Source: Pseudomonas defluvii
GTDB lineage: Bacteria; Pseudomonadota; Gammaproteobacteria; Pseudomonadales; Pseudomonadaceae
DNA length: 54,779 bases
Reading direction: 5' to 3'
Assembly: GCF_001695625.1 (NCBI RefSeq)
Contig: NZ_MBPN01000030.1
Span: 1-54,779 of the forward strand
This document shows positions 18,086 to 26,975 of the stretch, piece after piece; within the stretch, counting starts at the first letter, position 1, and every line of letters starts with the position of its first letter. Under the pieces are notes generated by a model. It had not been told where the DNA came from, made no database searches, and saw nothing but the letters and a program-made list of their open reading frames with translations. The translations under genes and the position numbers were made by a program.

Positions 18086-19096
18086 TCAGCGCTGGTGGCG
18101 AATGCGTGGGTTGACCAGGCCGTAGAGGATATCCACGACGAAGTTCACCAGGATCACCAGGCAGGCGATCAGCAGGATGCCATTCTGTACCACGGGGTAG
18201 TCACGGGCGCCGATGGCTTCGATCAGCCACTTGCCGATGCCCGGCCAGGAGAAGATGGTTTCGGTCAGCACGGCGCCGCCGAGCAGGGTGCCGACCTGCA
18301 GGCCGAACACGGTCAGAACCGGGATCAATGCGTTGCGCAGGCCATGCACGAAGACCACGCGGGTAGGCGACAGGCCTTTCGCGCGGGCAGTGCGAATGTA
18401 GTCCTCGCGCAGCACCTCGAGCATCGAGGAGCGTGTCATGCGTGCAATCACCGCCAGCGGGATGGTGCCCAGGACGATGGCCGGCAGAATCAGGTGCATG
18501 AGTGCATCCTTGAAGGCGCCTTCCTCTTCACTGAACAGGGTATCGATGAGCATGAAACCGGTGATGGGCTCGATGTCGTAGAGCGAGCTGATACGCTCGG
18601 AAACGGGTGTCCAGCCGAGGCTGACCGAGAAGAACATGATCAGGATCAGGCCCCACCAGAAAATCGGCATGGAGTAGCCGGCCAGCGAGATCCCCATCAC
18701 CCCGTGGTCGAGTAGCGAGCCGCGCTTGATGGCGGCGACCACCCCGGCCAACAGGCCGAACATGCCAGCAAACAGCAGGGCGGCAAGCGCCAGCTCCAGG
18801 GTGGCCGGGAACAGGGTGAGAAACTCTTTCCAGACGCTTTCGCGCGTGCGCAGCGATTCGCCCAGATCACCCTGGGCAAGCTTGCTAATGTAGTCCAGGT
18901 ACTGCACCGGTAATGGTTTGTTCAGCCCCAGCCGCTCCATGGCTTGTGCGTGCATTTCAGGGTCAACGCGACGCTCGCCCATCATCACTTCGACCGGATC
19001 ACCTGGTATCAATCGTATGAGCGCGAACGTCAGTAAGGTGATGCCGAAGAAGGTCGGGATCAACAGTCCCAGTCGTCGGGCAATAAAACTAAACAT
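18086..19096 (-). CDS. dppB: Dipeptide ABC transporter permease DppB
   Basis: A 336-residue inner-membrane permease. It starts MFSFIARRLGLLIPTFFGITLLTF, the usual signal-anchor helix of the DppB/OppB family, followed by the conserved RLIPGDPVEVMMGER stretch and the EAA loop ARAKGLSPTRVVFVHGLRNALIPVLT. It is the partner of DppC. It is separated from dppA by 74 bases that contain a strong hairpin, so its expression may be stepped down from that of the binding protein. Confidence 0.95.
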   Translation of the reverse strand: MFSFIARRLGLLIPTFFGITLLTFALIRLIPGDPVEVMMGERRVDPEMHAQAMERLGLNKPLPVQYLDYISKLAQGDLGESLRTRESVWKEFLTLFPATLELALAALLFAGMFGLLAGVVAAIKRGSLLDHGVMGISLAGYSMPIFWWGLILIMFFSVSLGWTPVSERISSLYDIEPITGFMLIDTLFSEEEGAFKDALMHLILPAIVLGTIPLAVIARMTRSSMLEVLREDYIRTARAKGLSPTRVVFVHGLRNALIPVLTVFGLQVGTLLGGAVLTETIFSWPGIGKWLIEAIGARDYPVVQNGILLIACLVILVNFVVDILYGLVNPRIRHQR

Positions 19097-19135
19097 GTTC
19101 TGGTGTACCTCATCAGCCGGTTAGGCGTACCCGCC

Positions 19136-19164
19136 AACGCCCGGATAAGGCGCGGGCGGGCGTT
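19136..19164 (-). other. Intercistronic hairpin dppA/dppB
   Basis: AACGCCCG (19136-19143) and CGGGCGTT (19157-19164) form a perfect 8-bp stem just after the dppA stop. A hairpin after the binding-protein gene commonly protects that part of the mRNA and lowers permease expression; this effect is inferred here. Confidence 0.55.
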
Positions 19165-19170
19165 GTTGTT

Positions 19171-20766
19171 CTACTTCACCAGGGTGGTAGCGAAGTTGTT
19201 GGTGGTCAGCGGGCTGATGTGGAAGCCCTCGACGTTCTTGCGCATGGCGGTAAACATCTTCGGATGTGCGATGCTGATCCACGGTTGGTCTTCATCGTAC
19301 ACCGCCAGGGCTTTCTCATAGAGTGCTGCGCGCTCACCCGTGTCGATGGTCTCGCGGGCTTTGGTGATCAGCGCCTGGAAGGTCGGGTTACACCAGCGTG
19401 CGTAGTTCTCGCCACTTTTTACGGCGTCGCAGCTCAGCAGCGGGCTGAGGAAGTTGTCCGGGTCGCCATTGTCACCGGCCCAGCCGGTCGAGACCATGTC
19501 GGGTTCTCCCTTCTTCGCGCGCTTGAGCATTTCTGCCCATTCCATCACGCGGATGTCGACCTTAAGACCAATCCTGGCCATGTCGGCCTGGAGCATTTCT
19601 GCGCTCAATCGCGGGTTGGGGTTGGTCGGGCCACCACCGTTACGGGTGTACAGGGTCAATACGGTGCCTTCCGGTACGCCGGCTTCCTTGAGCAGGGCTC
19701 GGGCTTTATCCAGATCCCGGGGCGGGTTCTGGTTGGCGTTGTTGAAGCCAATCAGTGTGGGCGGGTAGGGGTTTATGCCGATCAGCGCGTTGCCTTTGCC
19801 AAACAGTTGATCAACATGGGCCTGTTTATCGAAAGCCAGGTTGATCGCTTTGCGTACCCGCACGTCACTGAGGTACTTGTGCTCGGTGTTCAGTGAGATG
19901 TAACCGGTGGTCAGGGCCTCCAGTTCATCAACTTTCAGGTCCGGGTCTTTGCGGATACTGGGGATGTCATCGGGCTTGGGGTACAGCGCGACCTGGCATT
20001 CATTGGCCTTGAGTTTTTGCAGGCGCACATTGTTGTCGGTGGCGATGGTCAGCACCAGAGGGTCGCTGGGTGGTTTGCCCCGGAAATACTCGGGGTTGGC
20101 CTTGAAGCGCACCTGAGCGTCTTTTTTGTAGCGCTGAAAAATGAATGGGCCGGTGCCGATTGGTTGGCTGTTGAGGTTGGCCGTCTTGTTGGTCGCCAGC
20201 AACTGGCTGGCATACTCGGCCGAATAGATCGAGGTGAAGGCCATGGCCAGGTCACGCAGGAACGGTGCTTCCGGGCGTGTCAGGGTAAAGGTGACGGTGT
20301 GCTCGTCGACTTTCTCGACACCTTTGAGCAGGTCTTTGAAACCCATGCTTTCAAAGTAGGGAAAGCCGACGCTGGCCTTGTCATGCCAGGGATGCTTGGG
20401 GTCGAGTTGGCGCTGAAAGCTCCAGAGCACATCGTCGGCATTCAACTCACGGCTTGGGGTGAAGTAGTCGGTTTTGTGGAACTTCACGCCCCGGCGCAGG
20501 TAGAACGTGTACGTCAGCCCATCCGGGCTGATTTCCCAGCGCTCGGCCAGGGCCGGTTCGATGTCGGTGGTGCCCGGCTTGAAGTCTACCAGCCGGTTGA
20601 ACACGGTTTCGGCGGCCGCATCGGCCGTCACTGCGGTGGTGTATTGAACGATGTCGAAGCCTTCCGGGCTGGCCTCGGTACATACCACCAGTGGCTTGGC
20701 TGCCACGCCAGCTGCAGTGCTCAACAGTAGGGCTGCCAGGGCAGCCTGAAGGGGTCGCAGTTTCAT
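19171..20766 (-). CDS. dppA: Dipeptide-binding periplasmic protein DppA (copy nearest the permeases)
   Basis: A 531-residue solute-binding protein of cluster C (SBP_bac_5) with a cleavable signal peptide (MKLRPLQAALAALLLSTAAGVAA). It has the family Cys pairs (LVVCTEASPEGFD; KLKANECQVALYPKP; LSCDAVKSGENYARWC) and the motif GTGPFIFQRYKKDAQVRF. It delivers dipeptides to DppBCDF. It is the third of three paralogous binding proteins in this operon and lies directly before the permeases. Hairpins on both sides (19136-19164 and 20802-20832) may set its mRNA level. Confidence 0.93.
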   Translation of the reverse strand: MKLRPLQAALAALLLSTAAGVAAKPLVVCTEASPEGFDIVQYTTAVTADAAAETVFNRLVDFKPGTTDIEPALAERWEISPDGLTYTFYLRRGVKFHKTDYFTPSRELNADDVLWSFQRQLDPKHPWHDKASVGFPYFESMGFKDLLKGVEKVDEHTVTFTLTRPEAPFLRDLAMAFTSIYSAEYASQLLATNKTANLNSQPIGTGPFIFQRYKKDAQVRFKANPEYFRGKPPSDPLVLTIATDNNVRLQKLKANECQVALYPKPDDIPSIRKDPDLKVDELEALTTGYISLNTEHKYLSDVRVRKAINLAFDKQAHVDQLFGKGNALIGINPYPPTLIGFNNANQNPPRDLDKARALLKEAGVPEGTVLTLYTRNGGGPTNPNPRLSAEMLQADMARIGLKVDIRVMEWAEMLKRAKKGEPDMVSTGWAGDNGDPDNFLSPLLSCDAVKSGENYARWCNPTFQALITKARETIDTGERAALYEKALAVYDEDQPWISIAHPKMFTAMRKNVEGFHISPLTTNNFATTLVK

Positions 20767-20801
20767 GAAAGCTCCCAGCGATCAATTAAAGCAGGTTAGT
20801 T

Positions 20802-20832
20802 GCCACGGGCGATTCGTCTAATCCCCCGTGGC
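20802..20832 (-). other. Intercistronic hairpin opdP/dppA
   Basis: GCCACGGG (20802-20809) and CCCGTGGC (20825-20832) form a perfect 8-bp stem with a 15-base loop between the opdP stop and the dppA start. No T-tract follows. Confidence 0.5.
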
Positions 20833-20840
20833 CATGCCCC

Positions 20841-22220
20841 CTAAAGGATGTTGAATGGAATGGTGGTCACGACCCGGAACTCGTCCAGGCTACCGTCGGC
20901 CTGGGCCTTGCTGGCACGGTGCGCGGTGTAGGTGGCGCGTACCGTGGTGTCTTTGAGCGAGCCGCTCTGCACGGTGTAACTGCTGCCAATGCCGTACTCG
21001 TAGTGGTTTTCACCCTCAAGGCCACGCACGTCGTAGCCCGTGCCCGTGTAGTGCGTGCCGTCGATGCCCCAGCCACGGGCGTTATAGATATTAAACTTCA
21101 GCCCCGGAACACCATACCCGGCCATGTTCAGGGTGTAGGCGACCTGCAGGGATTTTTCGTTCGGGCCGTTGAAGTCCGAGAGCAGTGAGTTGGCCAGAAA
21201 GATGGCGTTGGTATCATGGAGGTAGTCGAAGTACTCGTTGCCGTTTACCTGCTGGTAGGAAACGCTGAGTTTGTGCGCCTGATGGGTCAGGCCTAGCGAC
21301 AGGCTGTACGTGTCATTGTCGATCTCTCCCAGTTTGCGTTTACCCTCGTCCCGGGTTTTGTAGTAGTTCAGCCCCGTACTCAGGCTCAGCAATGCGCTGT
21401 CGCCCAGCTCGTGCGTGGCGCCGAAATAGTACTGGTTCCAAAGGTCTTCGACATTGGACAGGTAGAGGCTGGTGTTCAAACTCTTGAGTGGCTGATAGTT
21501 GACGCCGGCCATGCTGATGCGGTCGGTGTACTGGTTGCTGTCGCCATATTCGGAGCGGAACTTGCTCTGGCCTTGCTCGGTTCGGGTCGAGACGCGGTCG
21601 AAGGTGCCGGCATCGAACGACAGGTTCTCGAACTCTGCGCTGTGGATGCTGACACCCTGGAAGCTGGAAGGCAGTGCACGGTTGCCAATGTAGGCAATAA
21701 CCGGCGTGTCGATGGACTGACGGCCTGCTGTGAGGGTGGTGTTGGAGACCCGCGCCTTGAGGTTGGCCAGGCCCATTTTGCTCCATTGGCCGATGACCTC
21801 TCCGTCGCGGTGGGTCAGGGTGCGGTTGTTTGGCCCGGCGACGGCGGCGCGGCCTTGCTCAAGCGCAATGGCGTTGTAGGCGGCGACTTCGGTGCTGAAG
21901 CCGACAGTGCCTTCGGTGAAACCGGAGGTGTAGTTGAGAATGGTGCCCTGTACCCAGTTGTTACGGCTATGGGTGTCATGACGGCTACCATCACGTTTGT
22001 AGTATTTCCACAGGGGTGCACGGGTAGCACGCTCATGGGCATACCAGTTGCGGGTCGAACCGGACAGGCTCTGCCCTTCGATGAAGCCTTTGGCTTCGTT
22101 TTGATCGCTGGTGGATTTGACCGTCACCGGGACGAATGCCTGGCTGATGGGTTCTGCCAGGGCCAGTGTGGACAGGCTACTGAGGGATAAGGCCAGTACT
22201 GCGTTCTTGGTTCGTCTCAA
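20841..22220 (-). CDS. opdP: OprD-family outer-membrane porin (OpdP-like, dipeptide uptake)
   Basis: A 459-residue porin with signal peptide (MRRTKNAVLALSLSSLSTLALA) and the OprD hallmarks: KGFIEGQSLSGSTRNWYAHER near the mature N-terminus, RDGEVIGQWSKMGLANLKARVSNTTLTAGRQSIDTPVI, and a last strand ending FNIL. OprD porins carry small carboxylate-containing solutes; OpdP of P. aeruginosa takes up Gly-Glu dipeptide and lies in the same dpp operon (established). Its place between dppA2 and dppA supports a peptide substrate. The final residue is L, not F, which is usual for this family. Confidence 0.9.
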   Translation of the reverse strand: MRRTKNAVLALSLSSLSTLALAEPISQAFVPVTVKSTSDQNEAKGFIEGQSLSGSTRNWYAHERATRAPLWKYYKRDGSRHDTHSRNNWVQGTILNYTSGFTEGTVGFSTEVAAYNAIALEQGRAAVAGPNNRTLTHRDGEVIGQWSKMGLANLKARVSNTTLTAGRQSIDTPVIAYIGNRALPSSFQGVSIHSAEFENLSFDAGTFDRVSTRTEQGQSKFRSEYGDSNQYTDRISMAGVNYQPLKSLNTSLYLSNVEDLWNQYYFGATHELGDSALLSLSTGLNYYKTRDEGKRKLGEIDNDTYSLSLGLTHQAHKLSVSYQQVNGNEYFDYLHDTNAIFLANSLLSDFNGPNEKSLQVAYTLNMAGYGVPGLKFNIYNARGWGIDGTHYTGTGYDVRGLEGENHYEYGIGSSYTVQSGSLKDTTVRATYTAHRASKAQADGSLDEFRVVTTIPFNIL

Positions 22221-22290
22221 GGTAAAACTCCCTTTCTTCTCTTTCTATTAACCGTCCAGCCTCGTGAGCCGTGCGGGTACTGCGGTGGAA

Positions 22291-22308
22291 CTGGTTTGGA
22301 TGAACCAG
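22291..22308 (-). other. Intercistronic hairpin dppA2/opdP
   Basis: CTGGTT (22291-22296) and AACCAG (22303-22308) form a short 6-bp stem ending 5 bases before the dppA2 stop triplet on the map, that is, directly downstream of dppA2 in transcript terms. It is the weakest of the dpp hairpins. Confidence 0.35.
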
Positions 22309-22312
22309 GCGT

Positions 22313-23923
22313 TCAATCCACGCTGACACCTGAGAAGTTGTTGCGGCCGAACGGGCTCACCTTGAAGCCCTCGACCTTGGCGCTGAGCGGCTGATTGACG
22401 GTCGAGTGAGCGATTGGCGTGATGGGGACCTGTAGCTTCAGGCGCTGTTGGGCTTGCTGGTAGAGCGCGGTACGTTGCACGCGGTCGGTGACGGTCTTGG
22501 CCTTTTTAACCAGCGCGTCATAGTCCGCATCGCACCACATGGAGTAGTTGTTGCTGCCAATCGCGTCACAGCTGTACAGCGTGCCCAGCCAGTTGTCCGG
22601 GTCACCGTTGTCGCCTGTCCAGCCGATCAGCGAGATGTCGTGTTCACCGTCCTTGGTGCGCTTGAGGTATTCCCCCCACTCGTAGCTGACGATCTTGACC
22701 TTGAAGCCGACCTTGCCCCAATCGGCTTGCAGCATCTCGGCCATCAACTTGGCGTTGGGGTTGTAAGGGCGTTGCACGGGCATGGCCCACAGGGTGATTT
22801 CGGTCCCTTCCTTGACGCCTGCGGCCTTGAGCAGTTCGCGTGCTTTTTGCGGGTTGTACCCGGCGTCTTTGAGGGTTTCGTCATACGACCACTGGGTCGG
22901 CGGCATGCTGCCGACGGCCAGTTGCCCAGCCTGCTGGTAAACCGCATTGACGATGGCGGGCTTGTTGACCGCCATGTCCATGGCCTGGCGCACCTGCAAC
23001 TGATCGAACGGTGCGCGCTGGACGTTGTAGGCGATATAGCCAAGGTTGAATCCAGGCTTTTCGATCACCTGCAGCTTCAGGTCCTGCTTGAGTGCATCGA
23101 GGTCGGCCGGGCGCGGATTCAGGGTCACCTGGCATTCGTTCTTGCGCAGTTTCTGGACGCGCACCGATGGGTCGACGTTGATCGAGAAAATCAGGCGCTC
23201 GACCTTGACCTGGCTGGGGTCCCAATAGGCTTTGTTGGCCTGGTAGCGTATCTGCGAATCTTTTTGGTAGCGCTGGAAGACAAAGGGGCCGGTGCCAATG
23301 GGGTGCTGGTTGATGTCGCTCGGTTTTCCGCTGGCCAGCAACTGGTTGGCGTACTCGGCAGAGAGGATCGAGGCGAAACTCATGGCCATGTTCTGGATGA
23401 ATGCGGCATCGATGCTGTTGAGGGTAAACCTGACGGTATGCGCGTCGAGTTTCTCCACCTTGGCGATGTTCTTGTCCAGGCTCATGCTCACGAAGTAGGG
23501 GAACTCGGTAGGGTAGGCCTGGCGAAACGGATGGGCTTTGTCGAGCATGCGCTGGAAGGTGAACAGCACGTCATCGGCGTTGAACGTGCGGGTAGGGGTG
23601 AAGGCCTTGTTGCTGTGGAACGTGACGCCTTCACGTAAGTGGAAGGTGTAGTGCAAACCATCCCTGGATACCTCCCAATGGGTTGCCAGTGCCGGTTTGA
23701 CGACAGTGCTGCCTCGTTCGAATTCCACCAGTCGGTTGTAGATCGGCTCGGCCGCATCATTGTCGGTGGCACTGGTGTACTGGGCGGTATCGAAACCTGC
23801 GGGGCTGCCTTCCGAGCAAAATACCAGGCTGCCTTTGGCCTGAACCTGAGTGGCCAATGCCAGGGGTGTCTGGGCCAGTAGGCCAAGGCCGAGCAAGGTT
23901 GCAAATACGGGGGTGTATCGCAT
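22313..23923 (-). CDS. Dipeptide-binding periplasmic protein paralogue (DppA2)
   Basis: A 536-residue SBP_bac_5 protein with signal peptide (MRYTPVFATLLGLGLLAQTPLALA). It shares with its neighbours LVFCSEGSPAGFD, GTGPFVFQRYQKDSQIRY, RKNECQVTLNPRP and the SCDAIGSNNYSMWC Cys pair. The three binding proteins differ in their ligand-pocket region (for instance MDMAVNKPAIVNAVYQQAGQ here), so each probably brings a different set of peptides to the same DppBCDF (inference by analogy with P. aeruginosa DppA1-A5). A strong AAGGGACCTCC lies before the ATG. Confidence 0.92.
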   Translation of the reverse strand: MRYTPVFATLLGLGLLAQTPLALATQVQAKGSLVFCSEGSPAGFDTAQYTSATDNDAAEPIYNRLVEFERGSTVVKPALATHWEVSRDGLHYTFHLREGVTFHSNKAFTPTRTFNADDVLFTFQRMLDKAHPFRQAYPTEFPYFVSMSLDKNIAKVEKLDAHTVRFTLNSIDAAFIQNMAMSFASILSAEYANQLLASGKPSDINQHPIGTGPFVFQRYQKDSQIRYQANKAYWDPSQVKVERLIFSINVDPSVRVQKLRKNECQVTLNPRPADLDALKQDLKLQVIEKPGFNLGYIAYNVQRAPFDQLQVRQAMDMAVNKPAIVNAVYQQAGQLAVGSMPPTQWSYDETLKDAGYNPQKARELLKAAGVKEGTEITLWAMPVQRPYNPNAKLMAEMLQADWGKVGFKVKIVSYEWGEYLKRTKDGEHDISLIGWTGDNGDPDNWLGTLYSCDAIGSNNYSMWCDADYDALVKKAKTVTDRVQRTALYQQAQQRLKLQVPITPIAHSTVNQPLSAKVEGFKVSPFGRNNFSGVSVD

Positions 23924-24133
23924 GGAGGTCCCTTTCTTTTCTTCTTGTTGAACAGGTCAATGGCATGCAGTCGGCCACAAGCTCGCGCCTGGCCGGATGC
24001 ACCTTCGACGTTAGGGGGGCGGGGGGCATTCAGGAAGGTAAGAAAGCGGAGGGTGTGAGTAGGATGTTTCTGATTGATGCGTAGGCTGTGTCTTGATGGG
24101 GCGTCGGCAGGATATTGGCCTTTGTTAAAGGCT

Positions 24134-24164
24134 GGCCCCGGTACGCCGTCTGGCGGTACCGGGG
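24134..24164 (-). other. Hairpin after dppA3
   Basis: CCCCGGTACGCC and GGCGGTACCGGGG pair over 12 bp with one bulged base and a 4-base loop, 13 bases past the dppA3 stop. On the minus strand it is followed by a weak CCTTTAAC. It may act as a partial terminator between dppA3 and dppA2. Confidence 0.5.
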
Positions 24165-24176
24165 TCCCCCCAGTAT

Positions 24177-25802
24177 CTACTGGCTGATGTCGACTCCGTA
24201 GAAGGCATTCAAGGCAAACGGACTGATCTTGAAGCCCTGCACGGTTTTGCGCATGGGTTGGTAAACCGTTGAGTGTGCGATAGGGGTAATCGGCACCTGG
24301 TCCTTGATAATGTGTTGTGCTTGCTTGTATAGCGCGGTGCGCTTGGTTGTGTCGGAGGTGGCCTTGGCTTGCTTGATCAGCGTGTCGTACTCGGTGTTGC
24401 ACCATTTAGAGAAGTTGTTGCCGTCCACCGCGTCGCAGCCGTAAAGCGTGCCCAGCCAGTTGTCGGGGTCACCGTTGTCGCCGCTCCAGCCGATCAGCAT
24501 GGCGCCGTTCTCGCCAGCCTTGGCGCGTTTGATGTATTCGCCCCACTCGTAGGTGACGATCTTGGCCTTGATGCCGATTTTGGCCCAGTCCGATTGCAGC
24601 ATTTCGGCCATCAGTTTGGCGTTGGGGTTGTAGGGGCGCTGAACCGGCATGGCCCACAGGGTGATTTCGGTGCCCTCCTTGATCCCGGCTTCCTTGAGCA
24701 ATGCCTTGGCTTTTTCCGGGTCGTAGGGGGTGGCCTTGATGGTGTCGTCATACGACCACTGGGTGGGCGGCATGGCATTGACGGCTTCCTGGCCCGCACC
24801 CTGATAGACCGAGTCGATGATCTGCTTCTTGTTCACAGCCATGTCCAGGGCCTGGCGTACCTTGAGCTGAGCCATCGGGTTGGGCTCATTGCTGCCCTTG
24901 ATCTTGTCCATCACGTTGTAGGCGATGTACCCGAGGTTGAAGCCGGCTTGCTCGGGCATTTGCAGGTTCGGGTCGCTTTTCAGCGATTGAATGTCCGCCG
25001 GGCGCGGGAACAAGGTGACCTGGCATTCGTTTTTCTTCAGTTTCTGCATGCGTACCGAGGCGTCTGTGGTAATGGCGAAGATCAGGTTGTCCAGCTTCAC
25101 GTCCTCGGGCTTCCAGTAGTCCTTGTTGCCCTTGAAGCGGATCTGCGCGTCTTTCTGGTACTTGCTGAATACGAAGGGGCCGGTGCCGATCGGCTTCTGG
25201 TTGATGTCGGCGGGTTTGCCTTCCTTGAGCAGCTTGTCGGCGTACTCGGCTGATTGAATCGAGGCGAAGCTCATCGCCAGGTTCTGAATGAATGCGGCGT
25301 CTACGGTCTTTAGCGTGAATTTGATTGTGTGTTCGTCGATTTTTTCGACTTTGCTGATGTTTTTGTCCATCCCCATGTCGGTGAAGTAGGGGAACTCGGT
25401 GGGGTAGGCCTTACGGAATGGCATGTCTGGGTCGAGCATGCGGTTGAAGGTAAACAGCACGTCGTCGGCGTTGAACTCACGGCTTGGCTTGAAGTAGCTG
25501 GTGGTATGGAACTTCACCCCCTCACGCAGGTGGAAGGTGTAGCTCAGGCCGTCTTCGGCGGTATCCCAGCGGGTTGCAAGGCCCGGGATAACGGACGTGC
25601 CGCCATGTTCAAATTGCGTCAGGCGGTTGAAGACTGTTTCGGCTGAGGCATCGAAGTCGGTTCCGGTGGTGTATTGGCCGGGGTCGAAGCCCGCCGGGCT
25701 ACCTTCTGAGCAAAACACCAGGTTGCCTGCTGCGAGGGTGAGGGGGGCGCTGGAGAGTAGGCTTGCACCTAGAAGAAGCGGAATGACTGCATGTTTAAGC
25801 AT
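24177..25802 (-). CDS. Dipeptide-binding periplasmic protein paralogue (DppA3)
   Basis: A 541-residue SBP_bac_5 protein with signal peptide (MLKHAVIPLLLGASLLSSAPLTLA). Conserved features are LVFCSEGSPAGFDPGQYTTG, GTGPFVFSKYQKDAQIRF, KKNECQVTLFPRP and GCDAVDGNNFSKWC. It is closest to the preceding paralogue (the same VNKKQIIDSVYQGAGQ segment) but has an extra DKIKGSNEPNPMAQ insertion. The start is ATG 25802 with GAGG upstream; the frame is open to 25889, but those 29 codons lack hydrophobic or conserved sequence. It is the first gene of the dpp operon in this window. Confidence 0.92.
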   Translation of the reverse strand: MLKHAVIPLLLGASLLSSAPLTLAAGNLVFCSEGSPAGFDPGQYTTGTDFDASAETVFNRLTQFEHGGTSVIPGLATRWDTAEDGLSYTFHLREGVKFHTTSYFKPSREFNADDVLFTFNRMLDPDMPFRKAYPTEFPYFTDMGMDKNISKVEKIDEHTIKFTLKTVDAAFIQNLAMSFASIQSAEYADKLLKEGKPADINQKPIGTGPFVFSKYQKDAQIRFKGNKDYWKPEDVKLDNLIFAITTDASVRMQKLKKNECQVTLFPRPADIQSLKSDPNLQMPEQAGFNLGYIAYNVMDKIKGSNEPNPMAQLKVRQALDMAVNKKQIIDSVYQGAGQEAVNAMPPTQWSYDDTIKATPYDPEKAKALLKEAGIKEGTEITLWAMPVQRPYNPNAKLMAEMLQSDWAKIGIKAKIVTYEWGEYIKRAKAGENGAMLIGWSGDNGDPDNWLGTLYGCDAVDGNNFSKWCNTEYDTLIKQAKATSDTTKRTALYKQAQHIIKDQVPITPIAHSTVYQPMRKTVQGFKISPFALNAFYGVDISQ

Positions 25803-26022
25803 GGTGGCCTCATTGTTGTCATTTTGATCTGAGGACGGCCTCGTGAGCCGGCCTGCCGGATACTTAAGCAGGCCCCATTGCCAATGCAATATTCAGCGTA
25901 CTGAGTATGGGGAAAATGTGGAGCGATCGTACATGGATGTCGCGTTGGTATAACTATCTGGCTTGTTTAACGCTTAATCGTGAATGTTTATGTTTTTTTA
26001 TGATGATTTCGTGTAGGTGCGG

Positions 26023-26051
26023 CTGCGCGGCGAGTGAAAATCGCCGCGCAG
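26023..26051 (-). terminator. Hairpin after the SIMPL-domain gene
   Basis: CTGCGCGGCGA (26023-26033) and TCGCCGCGCAG (26041-26051) make a perfect 11-bp stem with a 7-base loop, 11 bases past the stop of the minus-strand gene at 26062. There is no T-tract after it on that strand. Confidence 0.6.
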
Positions 26052-26061
26052 TGAGCGGATG

Positions 26062-26775
26062 TCAGGGCATTTGTACTTCGATCGTACCGTCGGCATTCAT
26101 GCTGACCTGGCTGGTACCGGCTTCGACCTGCGGGCTGGGTGCGGCCTCGGCATCCATACTGGCTTTCATCATCATGACTGGGCCACGGGCATAGGGTTGC
26201 GGATAGCCACTGCTGTTGAGGTTCAGGTTGAGTACTTTGTAACCCTTGCCGCCCAGTGCCTCGGTGGCCAGTTGCGCACGGCTCTTGAAGGCGTTGACGG
26301 CATCTTTGAGCAGTTCATCTTCACTGGCCTTGCGGGTGGCTGGTGCAATGGCAAAGTCCATGCCGGCCATTTTCAGGTCTTGCAGCAGTTCACCGGTCAG
26401 TTTCGACAGCGCCGGGAAGTCGGTGCTTTCCAGGCGAAGCTCTGCACGTTCACGCCAGCCGGTAATTCTTTGGCCTTTGGTGTCGTAAATGGGGTAGCTG
26501 TTGCGGCTGCCCTGGCTGATTTTGATGCCCTTGACTGAGCGTGCCTGCTCCAGGGCCTTGTTCATGGTTCGGGTGATTTCGGCTGCGAGCTTGCCAGGGT
26601 CGCTATTCTGCGCTTCGCTGTACAAGGTTACGCTCATCAGGTCGCGAGCCACTTCCTTGCTGACTTCAGCGCGCAGGGATACTTGATTGTAACGAGGTTC
26701 TTCAGCCAGCACCGGGAGGCTGGCCATCAGACCAGCGGCCAATAGCATTGCAGCACTGCGACGAGGGAAATACAT
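26062..26775 (-). CDS. SIMPL-domain (DUF541, BP26/OMP28-like) periplasmic protein
   Basis: A 237-residue secreted protein with signal peptide (MYFPRRSAAMLLAAGLMASLPVLA) followed by a SIMPL/DUF541 domain: YNQVSLRAEVSKEVARDLMSVTLYSEAQ, ISQGSRNSYPIYDTKGQRITGWRERAELRLES, and the conserved middle KAGMDFAI-like stretch. Members form channel-like or ring oligomers in the periplasm; their function is poorly known. ATG 26775 has a strong AGGAGCCCTAC before it. It is divergent from roxS and followed by a hairpin, so it is probably monocistronic. Confidence 0.87.
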   Translation of the reverse strand: MYFPRRSAAMLLAAGLMASLPVLAEEPRYNQVSLRAEVSKEVARDLMSVTLYSEAQNSDPGKLAAEITRTMNKALEQARSVKGIKISQGSRNSYPIYDTKGQRITGWRERAELRLESTDFPALSKLTGELLQDLKMAGMDFAIAPATRKASEDELLKDAVNAFKSRAQLATEALGGKGYKVLNLNLNSSGYPQPYARGPVMMMKASMDAEAAPSPQVEAGTSQVSMNADGTIEVQMP

Positions 26776-26975
26776 GTAGGGCTCCTTGAAAAAAGGCGTG
26801 GTTGATGGTCATCCATTTTCACGCAGACACTTAAGACCCTTGGCAGTGTAGCGAGGTTCAAAAATGCCAGTATGGGCCTGTAAAAAACTGTGGTGTGTTG
26901 CCGCATCGCTGCAGACCAGGCCTCACCTTCGGTATACTCGCGACGATTCACCTGGAGCACTCATCAGGAGAGCTC

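Noticed and set aside
25803..25900. Sigma-54-like TTGGCAATGGGGCCTGCTT upstream of dppA3
   Set aside because: The GG and GC dinucleotides are separated by 11 bases where sigma-54 requires 10, so it is unlikely to work.
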